DNA of 64,000 bases from Balneolaceae bacterium (GTDB lineage: Bacteria > Bacteroidota > Rhodothermia > Balneolales > Balneolaceae). The notes below the pieces were generated by a model, which was given only the letters and a program-made list of their open reading frames with translations, made no database searches and was not told the DNA's origin. The stretch lies in NCBI GenBank assembly GCA_006969905.1, contig CP030887.1:1780001-1844000 (forward strand), written 5' to 3'. The translations under genes were made by a program, and so were the position numbers. Shown here piece after piece: positions 35,834 through 45,891 of the stretch (its first letter is position 1; every line of letters begins with the position of its first letter).

Positions 35834-36364
35834 ATGAAAAATTTTTTGACGTTGATGCTATGTTTTTTCCCTGCTGCTTTTGCTGGTGCGCAAGTAGTGG
35901 AAAATGGTGAAGAGTTTCAGGCATCGAAACAATTCGGGGTAGTAGCATCCACCATTTCAGGTACAGGTATATATTATATAGCCCCGATAAACGAGAAAGA
36001 TAATTTCAAAATAGCGGGGATTTATATTTACGATAGCGAAGATGATTATACCGACTCATTCTTTTCATTAGGAGCGGAGTATCAACGCGATTTTTATGAA
36101 ACAAGAATGCGAAGAGCTTATTTCTTAACCGGTGCCAGTATAGATAATTCAATTTCAGACGATGCTTTCTTTTATGATTATGAAGATGAAACAAGTACCA
36201 GCTCCTTCAATATGGGTGTTGGGGTTGGTGCCGATTTGGGTGACCGGAGTAGGGGTTTGATTATCAATTTTCATCTAACCTATCAATTAACCCAGGGATT
36301 TGATGATTCTGACAGGACACGAGTAGGCTTAGGCGGTGGAATTGCTTTGGGATTTAATTTTTAA
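35834..36364 (+). CDS. Outer-membrane beta-barrel-like protein, unknown
   Basis: This 176-residue protein has a signal peptide (MKNFLTLMLCFFPAAFAGAQ). The mature part has alternating amphipathic strands (FKIAGIYIYDSE, YFLTGASI, SFNMGVGVGADLG, RVGLGGGIALGFNF) and ends in Phe, as small outer-membrane barrels do. Acidic turns (DDYTDS, YDYEDETS) suit a marine protein. No family recognised. Confidence 0.7.
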   Translation: MKNFLTLMLCFFPAAFAGAQVVENGEEFQASKQFGVVASTISGTGIYYIAPINEKDNFKIAGIYIYDSEDDYTDSFFSLGAEYQRDFYETRMRRAYFLTGASIDNSISDDAFFYDYEDETSTSSFNMGVGVGADLGDRSRGLIINFHLTYQLTQGFDDSDRTRVGLGGGIALGFNF

Positions 36365-36415
36365 GAAAAGCCTGGTTTTAATTTATAATATGCTTGCGAA
36401 AGCGTAAACTTTGGG

Positions 36416-37801
36416 ATGAACAACAGGTTCGAATCTCTGGATATACTAAGGGCGCTCGCTATTCTGGGTATGATTCTCTCCGGATACATTGCTTACGGAG
36501 GCGTACTTCCCGGATGGATGTACCATGCCCAGGTTCCTCCGCCTTTACACACCTTCGATCCCTTGGTTCCCGGTTTAACATGGGTAGATCTTGTTTTTCC
36601 TATGTTTCTTTTTACAATGGGTGTTGCCTTTCCTTTTTCATTGAGAAGAAAAATAGAAAACGGAGGTGATCTTAAATCAATAGGTTTAAAATTACTCGAA
36701 CGCTTTTTGCTATTGGCGTATTTCGCAACCTATTATCAACACATCAAACCATATAGCCTGTCTCGTTCTCCTCAAACTACGGAGTGGTTTATTTCATTGG
36801 CAGGGTTCTTTTTGCTAATCGGTGCTTTTGGTGGATACAGCAAGTTCGTTACTAAGAAAAGGTTTACTCAGTATGGGTTTCTTGTAGGTTCTGCAATTTT
36901 TCTTTTCATACTGCATATAGCTTTGGATGGATATGAATTCAAGCTGGTTCGCAGTGATATTATCATTTTGATCCTTTCAAATGTGGCTTTTATTGGGGCA
37001 CTTTGCTGGCTTTTTACCAGGGATAAAATATCTGATCGTTTATTGATTATCATAGGCACTGTAGCGCTGAAATTAGGTGCATCTGTACCGGACTCATGGA
37101 CACAATCTATTTGGACATTCGATGCAATATCATGGCTTTTCCGGGTTAGTTTTTTAGAGTATATGATTATTGTTTTGTCCGGAAGTATAGTAGGGGATTG
37201 GCTTTTCGAAGCATCTAAAAAACAGGTTGAAACTCATCAACAAACCAAAGCTTTGGCAATCTATGGTTCAATCGTAGCTGTTTTATTATTGGTTGGGCTG
37301 AGTCTTTCCGGTTTGTATGCGCGATGGGGAGCTATTACTTTCATAATTCAATTAGCGATACTTACCAGTATCTTAATTCTTGTAAAGAAAAAACCCTCTG
37401 TTGACAGGCAGATAGTAATTTTTTCCAGCGCACTATTGGTTATTGGAATGCTGATGGAACCTTTTGAGGGAGGTGTAAAAAAAGATCCGACAACCATGAG
37501 TTATTTATTTATCTCCTCGGGCCTTTCAGGTTTTATTCTTCTTTTTTGTATGGATTTGCTAAAGGCTGTGCCCCGAAAATCTGTAAGTCTGCTTATAGAA
37601 TCCGGCCAAAACCCAATGGCAGCGTATGTAATACCCGCCATCCTTGTTGTCCCGGTTTTCGGTTTACTCGGTGTGGATGATTGGATGAATTATCTTAATG
37701 CTAACCAGTGGACAGGTTTTCTCAAGGGAATTATATATACCGTGTTAGCTATGGTTATTACATCACAGCTAACACGGAAAAATTTAAGGCTCAAAACTTA
37801 G
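36416..37801 (+). CDS. HGSNAT/DUF5009-like membrane acyltransferase
   Basis: This 461-residue protein has about ten to eleven membrane helices. RFESLDILRALAILGMILSG at the start and GLTWVDLVFPMFLFTMGVAF are typical of the heparan-alpha-glucosaminide N-acetyltransferase-like family, which passes acetyl groups across a membrane to sugars. NPMAAYVIPAILVVPVFGLL is the conserved C-terminal block. The sugar acceptor is unknown. It is convergent with the ABC permease operon, with only 19 bp between. Confidence 0.85.
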   Translation: MNNRFESLDILRALAILGMILSGYIAYGGVLPGWMYHAQVPPPLHTFDPLVPGLTWVDLVFPMFLFTMGVAFPFSLRRKIENGGDLKSIGLKLLERFLLLAYFATYYQHIKPYSLSRSPQTTEWFISLAGFFLLIGAFGGYSKFVTKKRFTQYGFLVGSAIFLFILHIALDGYEFKLVRSDIIILILSNVAFIGALCWLFTRDKISDRLLIIIGTVALKLGASVPDSWTQSIWTFDAISWLFRVSFLEYMIIVLSGSIVGDWLFEASKKQVETHQQTKALAIYGSIVAVLLLVGLSLSGLYARWGAITFIIQLAILTSILILVKKKPSVDRQIVIFSSALLVIGMLMEPFEGGVKKDPTTMSYLFISSGLSGFILLFCMDLLKAVPRKSVSLLIESGQNPMAAYVIPAILVVPVFGLLGVDDWMNYLNANQWTGFLKGIIYTVLAMVITSQLTRKNLRLKT

Positions 37802-37820
37802 GAGAGTTAGAGATATCAGT

Positions 37821-39287
37821 TCACCTCATATCATATCTGAGAAACGCTAAAAAAGCAGCTCCAAATATAATGATGATAAAGATGCCCATTAGCCCAAAGT
37901 CTAAAATACTGGAAGAAACAGCCATTCCTGCAGTTACAACAGGAGCGGTATATTGAGGCATGCCGCTTGTATCCAGGGTTTGATCATCCCTGCCAAAATC
38001 AATTTTTACCCCCGAATCAGAACTTACGTTAATACGGAATCCACCCTGGTTTCCACTTTCAGCTTGTTTTTGTTCGGTGTATTCTACGAAATCATCCCTA
38101 TAAGCACGCATGCTTTCTTCATACCTGTTTTTCATATCGATGTCAGTTCCGGCCAGGTTCATGGCAGCAAGCCGAAATGAGGAGGCCGGTGAAATGCGGG
38201 CAAGGTTAAAAGCTAATTGCTCCTGTATCTTTTTCCGGTTATCGGTTTCTTCAATTAATTTTCTGTTGTTGTCAGTAATATCGATTTGGACTTGTTTCCT
38301 GGCAGCATCGTCTTCTTCCAGCCATTCCCATTCTTTATCGTCACGGTAGGCCTGGCGTTCTTCATTTGTCATTCCGGACATCTCTTCTGATCGGGCACGC
38401 CATTTTTGAGATAATTGAGAAGAATACTGATCCCAGCGGGCTCTTCTAAATGCTTCCTGTTTTGATTCCAGTTGAGCCACAGATTGTACGGGAACCAATT
38501 GGCCTGCCGCCATAATACTCATCCGGGGGAGTATCAAAACACCTCCGATCCAGATTACCAGGAGCAATAAAAATGAAAGAGATGACTTCCGGGTAAGCGA
38601 GGAAACAAGAATACCAACCCCGATAAAAAAAGTAATGTAGAGTACTGATAATCCAATAAAGCTTCCTATGGATATCCATTCTGTTCCTGAAACCGGCACA
38701 TCTAAAATCATGATTAAAAGCAGGCCAATAAGTATGGGTATAAGAAGTGGAACGATAAGGCCCAGCCAGATTCCTACAAATTTTGAAATTAAATACTGCG
38801 CCCTGGAGACAGAGTTTGCAAAGGTGAGTTTCAGGGTTCCATTCTCCCGTTCTCCGTTAATGGCATCATAAGTAAAGAGGATGGCAAATAAGGAAAGCAC
38901 GACCTGTACAATAAATGCAAAATCTATAAACCGGAAGATGGCGAACAAAGTCTCATCCGAGTAAGGGCTTCTAATCAACTTAATATCCTGGAAGTCAGAA
39001 ATACCTGAAAGCCTGCCAATGTCAAAATGAAGGCCGGATACGAATACCTGCATGGGGGAAGGGGCTCTGTGAGCTATATTTCGTACACGGTTCCAGTTAG
39101 AAGCCTGTTCAATATCCTGCCTGGCTATTTGTTGGTTCGCTTCAAATTGAGTTACAGCATTGTGGTATTCCTGGATGCCGATATACACACTGGTAAGAAT
39201 CAGGATAGAGCAGACCAGGAAAGTGGCAACAAATTTGGGGCTCAGAAGAATATTTTTAAGCTCTTTTTCAATTAATAATTTTGTCAT
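37821..39287 (-). CDS. ABC transporter permease (ABC-2 type), second paralogue
   Basis: This 488-residue protein has an N-terminal helix (ATFLVCSILILTSVYIGIQE), a long external helical domain and further helix groups. AINGERENGTLKLTFANSVS and SRAQYLISKFVGIWLGL are the shared marks with its neighbour. The large extracytoplasmic loop ends GGFRINVSSDSGVKIDFG. It is last in the PDZ-NEW3-ABC operon and clearly arose by tandem duplication. It probably forms a heterodimeric channel with the upstream permease. Confidence 0.88.
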   Translation of the reverse strand: MTKLLIEKELKNILLSPKFVATFLVCSILILTSVYIGIQEYHNAVTQFEANQQIARQDIEQASNWNRVRNIAHRAPSPMQVFVSGLHFDIGRLSGISDFQDIKLIRSPYSDETLFAIFRFIDFAFIVQVVLSLFAILFTYDAINGERENGTLKLTFANSVSRAQYLISKFVGIWLGLIVPLLIPILIGLLLIMILDVPVSGTEWISIGSFIGLSVLYITFFIGVGILVSSLTRKSSLSFLLLLVIWIGGVLILPRMSIMAAGQLVPVQSVAQLESKQEAFRRARWDQYSSQLSQKWRARSEEMSGMTNEERQAYRDDKEWEWLEEDDAARKQVQIDITDNNRKLIEETDNRKKIQEQLAFNLARISPASSFRLAAMNLAGTDIDMKNRYEESMRAYRDDFVEYTEQKQAESGNQGGFRINVSSDSGVKIDFGRDDQTLDTSGMPQYTAPVVTAGMAVSSSILDFGLMGIFIIIIFGAAFLAFLRYDMR

Positions 39288-39309
39288 GGTTTATCTCCGC
39301 ATTAATTAG

Positions 39310-40725
39310 TTATCGCAAATCATATTTAAGGAAAGCTGCAAATGCTCCTCCAAAGAATACAAGGTTGAAAAGCATCAACAGGCCAAGGTCGAGAATGCTA
39401 TTGGCAGCAGAAGAGGTAAAAGAGGCAGTCTCATATTGAAATTGAGGGAGCTCATTTACATCAATGGTTTTTTCTTCCTCTTCATCATCATCAGACGTGG
39501 ATATAATCATTCTAAATCCAGAACTGCCTGTGTGTCCCGTTTTCTCATTCATAAAATCTGCATAGATTTTTTGGTAGTCTTTGGCGCTATCCATAAAACG
39601 ATTCTGCAGTTCCAGTGAAGTACCTGCAATTTGTGATGAAGCTAAAGTAAAAACAGAAGCAGGTGATATCCTGGAAAGGTTGAGGGCTATTTTTGCCTGC
39701 TCTCTGCGTTTATTGAGGTATTCTTCATTAATACGTTCCTCAAATGCCTCCATTTTTCGGTTTCTTTCATCACCGAGTTCGCGCATAAACTTGGAAAATT
39801 CCTGCATAACGGCCTGTGGTTCTGTTCCTTCCGGTGCTGAAAAATCAGCCATTTTAGGCCGGTCTTCATCAAACAGCTGGATACGGTAGCGGCTTTTTTC
39901 TGCCGTTATTTGATCTACATTAGGTACTTCTACCATTCTTCCTGAAATCAACACAGAAGCCCTGGGCATAATCAAAACAGCAAAAATCCAAACTACTAAT
40001 CCAATTAGGAATGAATTTGAAGGCCGGTCCGTCATGGCGGATATGCCAATGGCCAAGGCTAAGAACAAACCAAAGTAAGCAAGTCCGGACGCTAAAATAA
40101 GGCCTAATCTAAGCCATTGATCCGAATTAAGGTGGATGCCAAGCAATGGCAACATAGCACAACCGATAAGTAAAGGGATAAGCAGTGCAACGGTAAGGCC
40201 AATGAAAGAACCTGCCAGTTTGCCGCCAATAAATGAGGCCCGGGAAACTGAATTTGAGAAACACAGCTTTAATGTGCCGTTTACTTTTTCACCATTGATT
40301 GCATCATAAGCAAAAATGATAGCAAATAAAGAGAGTACGACCCCAAAAATGAACTCCAAATCCATAAACCGGAAAATGGCAAAGATAGGTTCATCGTTAA
40401 ACCGGGTATTTTCGGGGCGCAATTCACCCCTGCCCGACATCTCAATATTCCTCCCAATATCATTCGATATTCCATTTACCAGAGCCATTAAAGGCTGGGG
40501 TGGTAACATGATGGTATGTTGTACCATCATCCACTCTGAATTTGCAGCCATTTGGTTTTTGTTTTCCTGTATGGTAGCCTCATACTGGGCTTGTGAGGCT
40601 AAATAGTTTTGAGCGCCCATAAAGAAAGAAACAATGATGAGCACAGAGCATACAGCAAAGCTGATAGTAAAACGGCTGCTTTGGATGATTTCCTTGAGTT
40701 CTTTTATAAAGATAAGTTTGAACAT
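39310..40725 (-). CDS. ABC transporter permease (ABC-2 type), first paralogue
   Basis: This 471-residue protein shares its plan with the next gene: an N-terminal helix (ISFAVCSVLIIVSFFMGAQN), a periplasmic domain, then AINGEKVNGTLKLCFSNSVS, ending in a helix before FAAFLKYDLR. The end of the external domain has an acidic run (STSDDDEEEEKTIDVN) that the paralogue lacks. It follows the ATPase gene by about 50 bp. Substrate unknown. Confidence 0.88.
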   Translation of the reverse strand: MFKLIFIKELKEIIQSSRFTISFAVCSVLIIVSFFMGAQNYLASQAQYEATIQENKNQMAANSEWMMVQHTIMLPPQPLMALVNGISNDIGRNIEMSGRGELRPENTRFNDEPIFAIFRFMDLEFIFGVVLSLFAIIFAYDAINGEKVNGTLKLCFSNSVSRASFIGGKLAGSFIGLTVALLIPLLIGCAMLPLLGIHLNSDQWLRLGLILASGLAYFGLFLALAIGISAMTDRPSNSFLIGLVVWIFAVLIMPRASVLISGRMVEVPNVDQITAEKSRYRIQLFDEDRPKMADFSAPEGTEPQAVMQEFSKFMRELGDERNRKMEAFEERINEEYLNKRREQAKIALNLSRISPASVFTLASSQIAGTSLELQNRFMDSAKDYQKIYADFMNEKTGHTGSSGFRMIISTSDDDEEEEKTIDVNELPQFQYETASFTSSAANSILDLGLLMLFNLVFFGGAFAAFLKYDLR

Positions 40726-40776
40726 CGTTTAATTCGGTTTAGTCTTTGAGTTTAAAAGTGTGCCTTAAGAGAGGTT

Positions 40777-41568
40777 TTAAGCTTCACTTAGGTTATTAAC
40801 CAATGAAGGTTCAGCTTCATCCATATAGCCGGCCATGTATTCCACATACAATGTTTCAAGGTTCACACCTTTTAGTTCAGCCTGGGTTTTCTGAGCCACA
40901 AGTATTCCGTTGTTAAGAATACCCACATGATTGGCTATTTCTTTAGCCCTGAAAATGTCATGTGTACTCATAAGAATGCCTTTACCCTCATCCCTGAGTT
41001 CACCGATTAACCGGATGAATTCTTTTCCTGCCTTTGGATCCAGTCCGGAAGTAGGCTCATCTAAAAGTATGGCTGGAGAATCTTTCAGTATGGCGATTGC
41101 AATTCCGCATTTCTGCCGCATACCTTTAGAAAAGTCTTTTAATTTTTTATCAAAAGCCTGGGATTGGAGCCCAACCCGGTTAAGTGCTGTCTCGTAATCT
41201 GAACGGCTATAGTTATGCCGTCCACCCAACCGGACAAAAAAGTCCACATTTTGAATAGCAGTAAAATTAGGATACAACTGCACGTTCTCAGAAACGAACG
41301 CAATATTTGTTTTCGCTTCCAGGGGCTCTTCATTAGCGTTTATACCATTGATAAATGCTTGTCCGCTAGTTGGCTGAATAAAATCCAAAAAGATATTGAT
41401 AGTGGTGGTTTTTCCGGCACCATTACCTCCAAGCATAGCATAAATCTCTCCGGGTAGTACCTGAAGATCCAGGTTATCGAGTGCTTTAACCCCATCTTCG
41501 TACACTTTGGTAAGGTTACGGGCCTCAAGCAAAGGGGCTTGCTTAATCGTTTCATTCATAGTATCCAT
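40777..41568 (-). CDS. ABC transporter ATP-binding protein
   Basis: This 263-residue cytoplasmic protein has Walker A GGNGAGKTT, signature DFSKGMRQK (SKG in place of SGG, common in this subfamily), Walker B AILLDEPTSGLD and the H-loop STHD. It powers the two permeases encoded downstream. The second Met (MNETIKQ...) is an alternative start. It is third in the operon. Confidence 0.95.
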   Translation of the reverse strand: MDTMNETIKQAPLLEARNLTKVYEDGVKALDNLDLQVLPGEIYAMLGGNGAGKTTTINIFLDFIQPTSGQAFINGINANEEPLEAKTNIAFVSENVQLYPNFTAIQNVDFFVRLGGRHNYSRSDYETALNRVGLQSQAFDKKLKDFSKGMRQKCGIAIAILKDSPAILLDEPTSGLDPKAGKEFIRLIGELRDEGKGILMSTHDIFRAKEIANHVGILNNGILVAQKTQAELKGVNLETLYVEYMAGYMDEAEPSLVNNLSEA

Positions 41569-41591
41569 GAGCGTTATATTGAGTTAATATT

Positions 41592-43094
41592 CTATTTCTT
41601 TGAAAGCTTAATACCGAAGTAAACCAGCCCGCCTACCAATCCAAGAATCAGGAAAAGAATCAGTGAGGTACCGACAATACTGGCTTCGGCTTCAATTTGA
41701 ATGGTGAATGTTTTGTCTTCAGCATTTACAGGCTGGTTGTCAGATAAAGCAGTGGAGCGCATTCGTGCTTCATACTTTCCCACGCTTATGTCAGCCGGTG
41801 GAGTAAGGATTAACCGGATGGTAGCTTCTTCGCGAATATCCAGTGAAGGAATGATGACAGGATCAATCTCCTTCTGCCATTGAAAAGGCACATCAACCTC
41901 AAACTCGATATTGTCCAGTCTTCTGGAGCCTTCGTTTACAACTCTGAAGCTAAACTCAACCACTTCTCCTGCTTTACCGGTATTAAAAAGCTGAGGTGCT
42001 TTTATTACGAGTTCACCTACACCTCTTGGAACCATCTCAAGGCGAACATAACCTACATCCAGCGCTTTGATCTCTTCTTCGGACCAGGTTTCGTTGATAC
42101 GTTCATTTACTAAACCGATTTTATCACGAGGTACAGCCATTACAAAGAAGTCAACGGGTTCGTCCATAGCTACATCATCAGTTGGGCGGTCCGGTAATGA
42201 GATTTGAAGCGTTGCATCACGGGTGTTGTTGCTTTTGGTAAATTTTATCTGGCTGATTCGCCCGGACTGGCCCACTTCACTAAAAAATCTTGCAACGGAT
42301 TTTGGCAGGTTTACTACTTCAAGTTTGTAAGTATCATCCGTTCCACTGAACAGCTCTAATCCAAGGCCAAAAGTTGCCGAGCTTCCAAGTTCGATTTCCT
42401 GGGAAAAGCGCTCTGATTGAATAAGCACTTTATTTGCAGAAGCATCTTTTTGAAGAAATACTTTAGGGCTTCTGGAAGCACCATTTCCATAAATTATGTT
42501 TACAGTTACTTCATCCAGGTCCTGCAGTAATTCAAACTCTACCGTTTCAGGGTTGCCACTTCGCAGTTCCGAAAGTTTAATCTCATAAGGCGTGCTTATG
42601 ATGGCTCCATCATCATTACTCAGCGATACATATACATTATGGATTACATCGGGTTGGAGGGAACGGAAAATCTCATCTTCCATTTCTACGATTTGGGCAA
42701 ACTCTGCAGTAGCGCTGGTGGTATTAGCTAGTGTAACACGTACCCTTTTTTTACCTGTTTCATCCTGTGATTTTACAGCTTCCTTAATGCTTACAAATTG
42801 TTGCTCAAAAAGGAGTACAAGAAGCGATTGCTGATAATTTACTTCAGCATCCAGGAAAGTATTGCGGGCAGCTTCATAGTCTTCTCTCGAAATCAATTGA
42901 CGATTATAAAGCTCTTCCTGCCTGTTCATTTCACTCAGGGCACGCTCATAGGAGCTTTTTGCTCTTTTCAAGCCCAGAAGGGGATAGCTGTCATCCCGGG
43001 CATTAGGGAATGGGCTTTGGGCGCTGGCCGTGGCTGGCACAAGCAACCCAAAACCCAAGGCAAACAACAGTAAATATAAAACTCGGTTCATCAT
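41592..43094 (-). CDS. Membrane-anchored NEW3/COG1470-like protein
   Basis: This 500-residue protein has a signal peptide (ends ATASAQ) and one C-terminal membrane helix (SLILFLILGLVGGLVYFGIKL) with a short KLSKK tail, so most of it lies outside the inner membrane. Early residues are coiled-coil-like (KSSYERALSEMNRQEELYNR). Later residues are Ig-like, with FRVVNEGSRRLDNIEFEVDV, the NEW3 type. The start overlaps the PDZ gene stop as TAATG. It probably assists the ABC complex as an outer subunit. Confidence 0.8.
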   Translation of the reverse strand: MMNRVLYLLLFALGFGLLVPATASAQSPFPNARDDSYPLLGLKRAKSSYERALSEMNRQEELYNRQLISREDYEAARNTFLDAEVNYQQSLLVLLFEQQFVSIKEAVKSQDETGKKRVRVTLANTTSATAEFAQIVEMEDEIFRSLQPDVIHNVYVSLSNDDGAIISTPYEIKLSELRSGNPETVEFELLQDLDEVTVNIIYGNGASRSPKVFLQKDASANKVLIQSERFSQEIELGSSATFGLGLELFSGTDDTYKLEVVNLPKSVARFFSEVGQSGRISQIKFTKSNNTRDATLQISLPDRPTDDVAMDEPVDFFVMAVPRDKIGLVNERINETWSEEEIKALDVGYVRLEMVPRGVGELVIKAPQLFNTGKAGEVVEFSFRVVNEGSRRLDNIEFEVDVPFQWQKEIDPVIIPSLDIREEATIRLILTPPADISVGKYEARMRSTALSDNQPVNAEDKTFTIQIEAEASIVGTSLILFLILGLVGGLVYFGIKLSKK

Positions 43095-43825
43095 TAGTTT
43101 CTGGTTCTGATGTTGAAGTTTCCTTGAGATGCCGGTTTTTTCATTGAAAGGATTTTTTCTTCGCCATCCACTTCAAAAGTGATATTCAGTTCTTCTCCTA
43201 CCTTGATGTTCTTAATTAATTCAACAGCTTCTTTTGCAGTCTCAGGAGAAGTTCCGTTTATAGTTTTTAGGACAAATCCATCTTTAGGGCCAAATTCTTT
43301 TACGGCTTCAGGTGCAATCATATCAATGAAGCGTTCTATGATTACGTTGCCATCCTTATCTCCAAACAGGATGCCAAGTTCAGCTGCCAGGGTTTCTGTA
43401 GTTGCACCAGGGTTTCCAGTATTATTACCCATCGTCATTGTACGCATACCCGAATCTTCAGGCATGTCTCCCTTTTTTGCACGTACAATAAATCTTTCTT
43501 CACCTCTCCTTACCCCTACCTTTATTTCTTCGTCATCTTTAAGGTTGTTATATATATCGCGGATCGTTGCTATGTCTTTAATTCTTTTTCCATTTGCCAT
43601 CAAAATCACATCTCCGGCTAATAGCTTGTCTCCGGGCGTATCATCATTACCCCCAAGGCGTATCCGGACTACCACTTCATCATCTTGTTCAACCAGTACA
43701 GCTTTAAGCTCCTGCAATATGAGCGAAGAGTTAGCATCCAGGGTCATTCGCTGTTGCGCAAAAGCCTGATCATCACTAAAAAAGGTTATAAAAAAGAAAG
43801 TGGGTATTAAGACAAGTTTTTTCAT
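43094..43825 (-). CDS. Secreted PDZ-domain protein
   Basis: The ATG at 43825 gives a 243-residue protein with signal peptide (MKKLVLIPTFFFITFFSDDQ, end AFAQQ). A PDZ domain follows (GDKLLAGDVILMANGKRIKD, then IRDIYNNLKDDEEIKVGVRR), and a second, divergent one near the end (DGFVLKTINGTSPETAKEAV). No protease domain is attached. It is first in the five-gene operon and divergent from the two-component genes, with about 145 bp between starts. Confidence 0.85.
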   Translation of the reverse strand: MKKLVLIPTFFFITFFSDDQAFAQQRMTLDANSSLILQELKAVLVEQDDEVVVRIRLGGNDDTPGDKLLAGDVILMANGKRIKDIATIRDIYNNLKDDEEIKVGVRRGEERFIVRAKKGDMPEDSGMRTMTMGNNTGNPGATTETLAAELGILFGDKDGNVIIERFIDMIAPEAVKEFGPKDGFVLKTINGTSPETAKEAVELIKNIKVGEELNITFEVDGEEKILSMKKPASQGNFNIRTRN

Positions 43826-43971
43826 TACTGTTGATTTAGTTTTGGAATTGAACGGCGCCAATATTCGAAATCAAACAGTATCAGTTGTTAAGCACTCGCA
43901 AAATGTTTGTTAAGGATGTTAAATCGATGCTAAATCTTTTTGAATAGCTTTAAAACACAGTAATTTTGGGC

Positions 43972-45891
43972 ATGAAAAATACATGGATGACATACGGTTT
44001 TCTTGGGGTTATGGCGGTTGCGCTGATAACTTTGGCCGTGTTGCAATACCATTGGTTGGGTAGTGTAAGTGATGCCGAAAAGAAAAGATTGGAAGAAACC
44101 CTTGATGCTTCTTCAACTAATTTTGTTGCAGACTTAAATCGAAATTTTTCTCAACTAAGCCAGGTTTTTAAACTCCAGATTACGAAAGAAGGGAGGGAGA
44201 TTGAAGAAATGCTTGGGGACGCTTACCTGGAATGGATATCAGCCAGCACGTACCCCGGTTTGGTGGATTCAGTTTTCTATATCCGGAACATTTCTTCGGA
44301 TGAAACTGAGATTCAATTGTTTGAGTCAGATCCTGCACGCTTAAGTAATACAGAAGTGCCAGGGTTTATTACACAGTGGTTAAAAAACCAAAAAGAATCT
44401 AAGCAAAGCCCAAGTTCTAGGATTGATATTATGCGATTTCCTGAACTGGGAGAGCCGTCATTGATGTCAGTGCCTGTTCAGGTATTGGATTTGGTTACCA
44501 TGGAAAATATGAATATAGGAAGTAACCTTCGTGTAAGCCTGAATATAGATCAGGCAGATCATGTGGTTCTTATCCAATTGAACGACGATGTTATTAAGGA
44601 GCAAATAGTCCCGGATATTGCCAGAACTTACTTTTCTGAATCGTACGATGATCAATATAATATTAGTTTTGTAAAGAGCACGGATGATGAACAGAAGGTC
44701 TATTTAACTTCTGTTCCTGAGGGTGAGATTCCGGAACCGGATGTGAAAAAAGCGTTACGAAGTTTTGATTTATCGAGTGTGTTTGTTCTTCAAACTAATA
44801 GGGAAAGCACAAGGGATACCAAAGGATTTAGTGTTTTTAAGAGTACAGACTCTTTAAATTCACATATTGAGAGTATCAGGTTCAATACAGGGGATGCTCA
44901 AGAAAGGAGAGGTATTTTTCAAGGTTTTTCAACCTGGACAAAACACTCGGACAGTTCAGATCAACGAATGACTGTAAGAACAGATACTACAATAACCGCT
45001 TCTATTACGGCAGATTTAAGTACTGTAAACTGGGAATTTTGGTTGAGTTTAAAAGAGGGTTCCCTGGATAAATTTGTAGCTAAAACAAAGAATAAAAACC
45101 TGGCAATCAGCTTTGGGATTCTTCTGATCCTCGGGTTCTGTGTGGTAATGATTGTAGTGCTTTCCCAGCGTTCAAGGGATTTAGCGGAAAAACAGATGCT
45201 ATTTGTAGCCGGGGTCTCTCATGAATTACGCACTCCGTTAACAGTAATTCGTTCAGCTGCCGAAAACCTAACTGAAGGAGTAGTACAGGATGAGCAGCGC
45301 AAGAAACAGTATGCTGATTTAATGCTAAAGGAGGGGAGAAGGTTGAGTGATATGGTAGATCAAATTATGGAGTTTTCAGGTATTCAATCCGGTAAACGCG
45401 TATATCAGTTTTCATCTGTTAATTTGAATGATTTTGTTCTGCTGTTGAATGAAGAATGCAAAATGGCATTACAAGAAAAGGGAATGCAGCTCGAATACTC
45501 TTTAAATTCAGATATCAAAGATTTTTCAGCTGACAGGGATGCTATTTTTCTGGCACTTTCTAATCTTATTAAGAATGCCATAAAATTTAGTGGTGAAAGT
45601 AAGAAAATTCAGCTTCGGATTGATAGCCAGAAAGTAAATACAGTCTCTTCAATACGTTTCCAGGTCCAGGATTTTGGAGTGGGTATCCCCGAAGATGAAT
45701 TGAAGTCAATATTCGAACCTTTTTACCGGGGCAAAAGGTCGGTGGAGGAACAGGTAAAAGGTAACGGGATTGGGCTGAGCCTTGTATCAAAAGTAGCAAA
45801 AGCTCATGATGGATCAGTTACTGTAAAAAGCAAAGTAGGAGAAGGCTCCACATTTACCTTAGTAATTCCGGTTGAACAGCATGGAAAATAA
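43972..45891 (+). CDS. Sensor histidine kinase
   Basis: This 639-residue protein starts at the ATG at 43972. It has a first helix (MTYGFLGVMAVALITLAVLQ), a periplasmic sensor of about 350 residues, and a second helix (LAISFGILLILGFCVVMIVV). HisKA follows, with the phospho-acceptor in GVSHELRTPLTVIRSAAENL, then HATPase with NLIKNAIKFSG, DFGVGIPEDEL and GNGIGLSLV. TAATTTTG at 43961 resembles a -7 box. The stop overlaps the regulator gene. Its ligand is unknown. Confidence 0.95.
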   Translation: MKNTWMTYGFLGVMAVALITLAVLQYHWLGSVSDAEKKRLEETLDASSTNFVADLNRNFSQLSQVFKLQITKEGREIEEMLGDAYLEWISASTYPGLVDSVFYIRNISSDETEIQLFESDPARLSNTEVPGFITQWLKNQKESKQSPSSRIDIMRFPELGEPSLMSVPVQVLDLVTMENMNIGSNLRVSLNIDQADHVVLIQLNDDVIKEQIVPDIARTYFSESYDDQYNISFVKSTDDEQKVYLTSVPEGEIPEPDVKKALRSFDLSSVFVLQTNRESTRDTKGFSVFKSTDSLNSHIESIRFNTGDAQERRGIFQGFSTWTKHSDSSDQRMTVRTDTTITASITADLSTVNWEFWLSLKEGSLDKFVAKTKNKNLAISFGILLILGFCVVMIVVLSQRSRDLAEKQMLFVAGVSHELRTPLTVIRSAAENLTEGVVQDEQRKKQYADLMLKEGRRLSDMVDQIMEFSGIQSGKRVYQFSSVNLNDFVLLLNEECKMALQEKGMQLEYSLNSDIKDFSADRDAIFLALSNLIKNAIKFSGESKKIQLRIDSQKVNTVSSIRFQVQDFGVGIPEDELKSIFEPFYRGKRSVEEQVKGNGIGLSLVSKVAKAHDGSVTVKSKVGEGSTFTLVIPVEQHGK